A DNA stretch of 64,000 nt from Cupriavidus necator N-1 (GTDB taxonomy: Bacteria > Pseudomonadota > Gammaproteobacteria > Burkholderiales > Burkholderiaceae): positions 1,302,001 through 1,366,000 of the forward strand of contig NC_015727.1 of the NCBI RefSeq assembly GCF_000219215.1, given 5' to 3'. A program made the translations under genes and the position numbers. The notes under the pieces are model-generated. The model was given only the letters and a program-made list of their open reading frames with translations. It had not been told where the DNA came from and did not search any database. The first letter of the stretch is position 1. Every line of letters begins with the position of its first letter. Positions 63,423 to 64,000 of this stretch are shown here, piece after piece.

Positions 63423-64000
63423 ATGGACTGCACAGCCGTTATTAATCGCGCTTCTTGCCGGCACCACGGTAAGTCGTGGCTTGCCTCGGAAAGGGCACCC
63501 TTGGCCAGGATCGCAACAGCCACGCTCGCGGTAATGCTCTGGTCGACCGTAGTCGTCCAGTCCGCCATCGCGGCAGAAGGCTATCCGACCAAGCCGGTCC
63601 GCATTGTTGTGCCCTTTCCCGCGGGTGGCGGAACGGACAGCATCGCACGCGTACTTGCCAAGTCCTTTACGACGGATACAGGACAGCCTTTTGTAGTCGA
63701 GAACCGCGCCGGTGCGTCCGGGAACATCGGCCTGGATAACATCGCGAAATCGCAGGCAGACGGCTACACCATTGGCCTCACCACGAGCAATCTCACGATG
63801 AATGGTGCGCTGTACAAGCGGTTAGCCTTCGATCCGCAGCGAGATTTCCAGCCGATATCTCTGATTGCCTCATCTCCGCTCGTTATTGGTGTATCAAACA
63901 CGCTTGGCGTATCGGCATTGTCGGCCCTTCGCACCAAGGCGAAAGCGTCTGGCCAGCCGCTCGCATACTCGTCGTGCGGAAACGGCACACCGGAGCATTT
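63423..64000 (+). CDS. Bug-family receptor, 5' part
   Basis: Frame open from the ATG at 63423 (AGGAGA upstream) to the window end, 192 codons visible. After an N-terminal extension of about 30 residues there is a signal peptide ending AIAAEG. Then YPTKPVRIVVPFPAGGGTDSIARVLAK, PFVVENRAGASGNIGLDNIAKSQADGYTIGLTT and LAYSSCGNGTPEH: the landmarks of Bug receptors of tripartite tricarboxylate transporters. Divergent from the LysR gene. The 3' end lies beyond the window. Confidence 0.88.
   Translation, partial: MDCTAVINRASCRHHGKSWLASERAPLARIATATLAVMLWSTVVVQSAIAAEGYPTKPVRIVVPFPAGGGTDSIARVLAKSFTTDTGQPFVVENRAGASGNIGLDNIAKSQADGYTIGLTTSNLTMNGALYKRLAFDPQRDFQPISLIASSPLVIGVSNTLGVSALSALRTKAKASGQPLAYSSCGNGTPEH

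Overview
The window reads as accessory, catabolism-rich DNA from a beta-proteobacterium of the Burkholderiales, most like Cupriavidus or Burkholderia. That placement is an inference from four or five OmpC-type porin genes, two Bug-type (tripartite tricarboxylate) receptors, many LysR regulators and several aromatic-degradation operons. No rRNA, tRNA or CRISPR array was seen. Base composition is patchy: a spot count at 8341-8400 gives 27 G/C of 60, and at 46921-46980 gives 44 of 60, which suggests separately acquired blocks.

Layout. 1-4.6 kb: 3' part of a PAS-adenylate cyclase gene, insertion-sequence fossils, a BamE-like lipoprotein and a large porin. 4.6-12.5 kb: one + strand cluster with a luciferase-like flavin monooxygenase, a SnoaL-like protein, a taurine/nitrate/sulfonate-type ABC importer with two different permeases, a second substrate-binding-fold protein without a signal peptide, a TetR regulator and two flavin reductases. 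12.7-29.3 kb: a - strand aromatic-acid cluster. It holds a broken succinate-semialdehyde-type dehydrogenase (with an internal micro-inversion), a Liv-type uptake system, a four-part Rieske oxygenase (alpha, beta, ferredoxin, reductase), a gentisate-dioxygenase-like bicupin, an FAH hydrolase, an ornithine-cyclodeaminase-like protein, an HpaI aldolase, an HpaH hydratase, an NTF2-like protein and a LysR regulator. Two dyads GGAACA-N5-TGTTCC sit about 80 bp upstream of two of its genes.

29.6-41.5 kb: a zinc-ribbon/cyclase/AAA/TPR signalling protein, a porin, a cupin fossil, a frameshifted zinc alcohol dehydrogenase, an AraC regulator with a terminator, a HigA-like HTH protein, an intact IS3-family element with a 3-bp target duplication, and two PilJ-N-domain proteins. 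41.6-42.5 kb is a graveyard of IS, LysR and porin fragments. 42.6-49.9 kb is a complete gamma-resorcylate/resorcinol pathway: transporter, flavin reductase, MarR regulator, resorcinol hydroxylase, gamma-resorcylate decarboxylase with all expected metal ligands, hydroxyquinol 1,2-dioxygenase, a small Dabb protein and maleylacetate reductase. Two copies of an ATTTGC-N4-GCAA(A/C)T element lie before the hydroxylase gene.

50-56.5 kb: cysteine hydrolase, pirin and Old Yellow Enzyme genes next to a decayed LysR gene, then GNAT and aldehyde-dehydrogenase fossils, a porin and a secreted LVIVD beta-propeller protein. 56.7-64 kb: a second catabolic block with an aldehyde dehydrogenase, a ThDP-dependent 2-oxo-acid decarboxylase-like enzyme, a Bug receptor, a class II aldolase/decarboxylase, a LysR regulator and a divergent Bug gene cut by the window end.

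How it fits together: at least four peripheral catabolic modules, each with its own uptake protein and regulator, are separated by decayed genes and IS remnants. The gamma-resorcylate module can be assigned a full route (gamma-resorcylate to resorcinol to hydroxyquinol to maleylacetate to 3-oxoadipate). The 12.7-29.3 kb and 4.6-12.5 kb modules have no assignable substrate and are the best places to look for new biochemistry.
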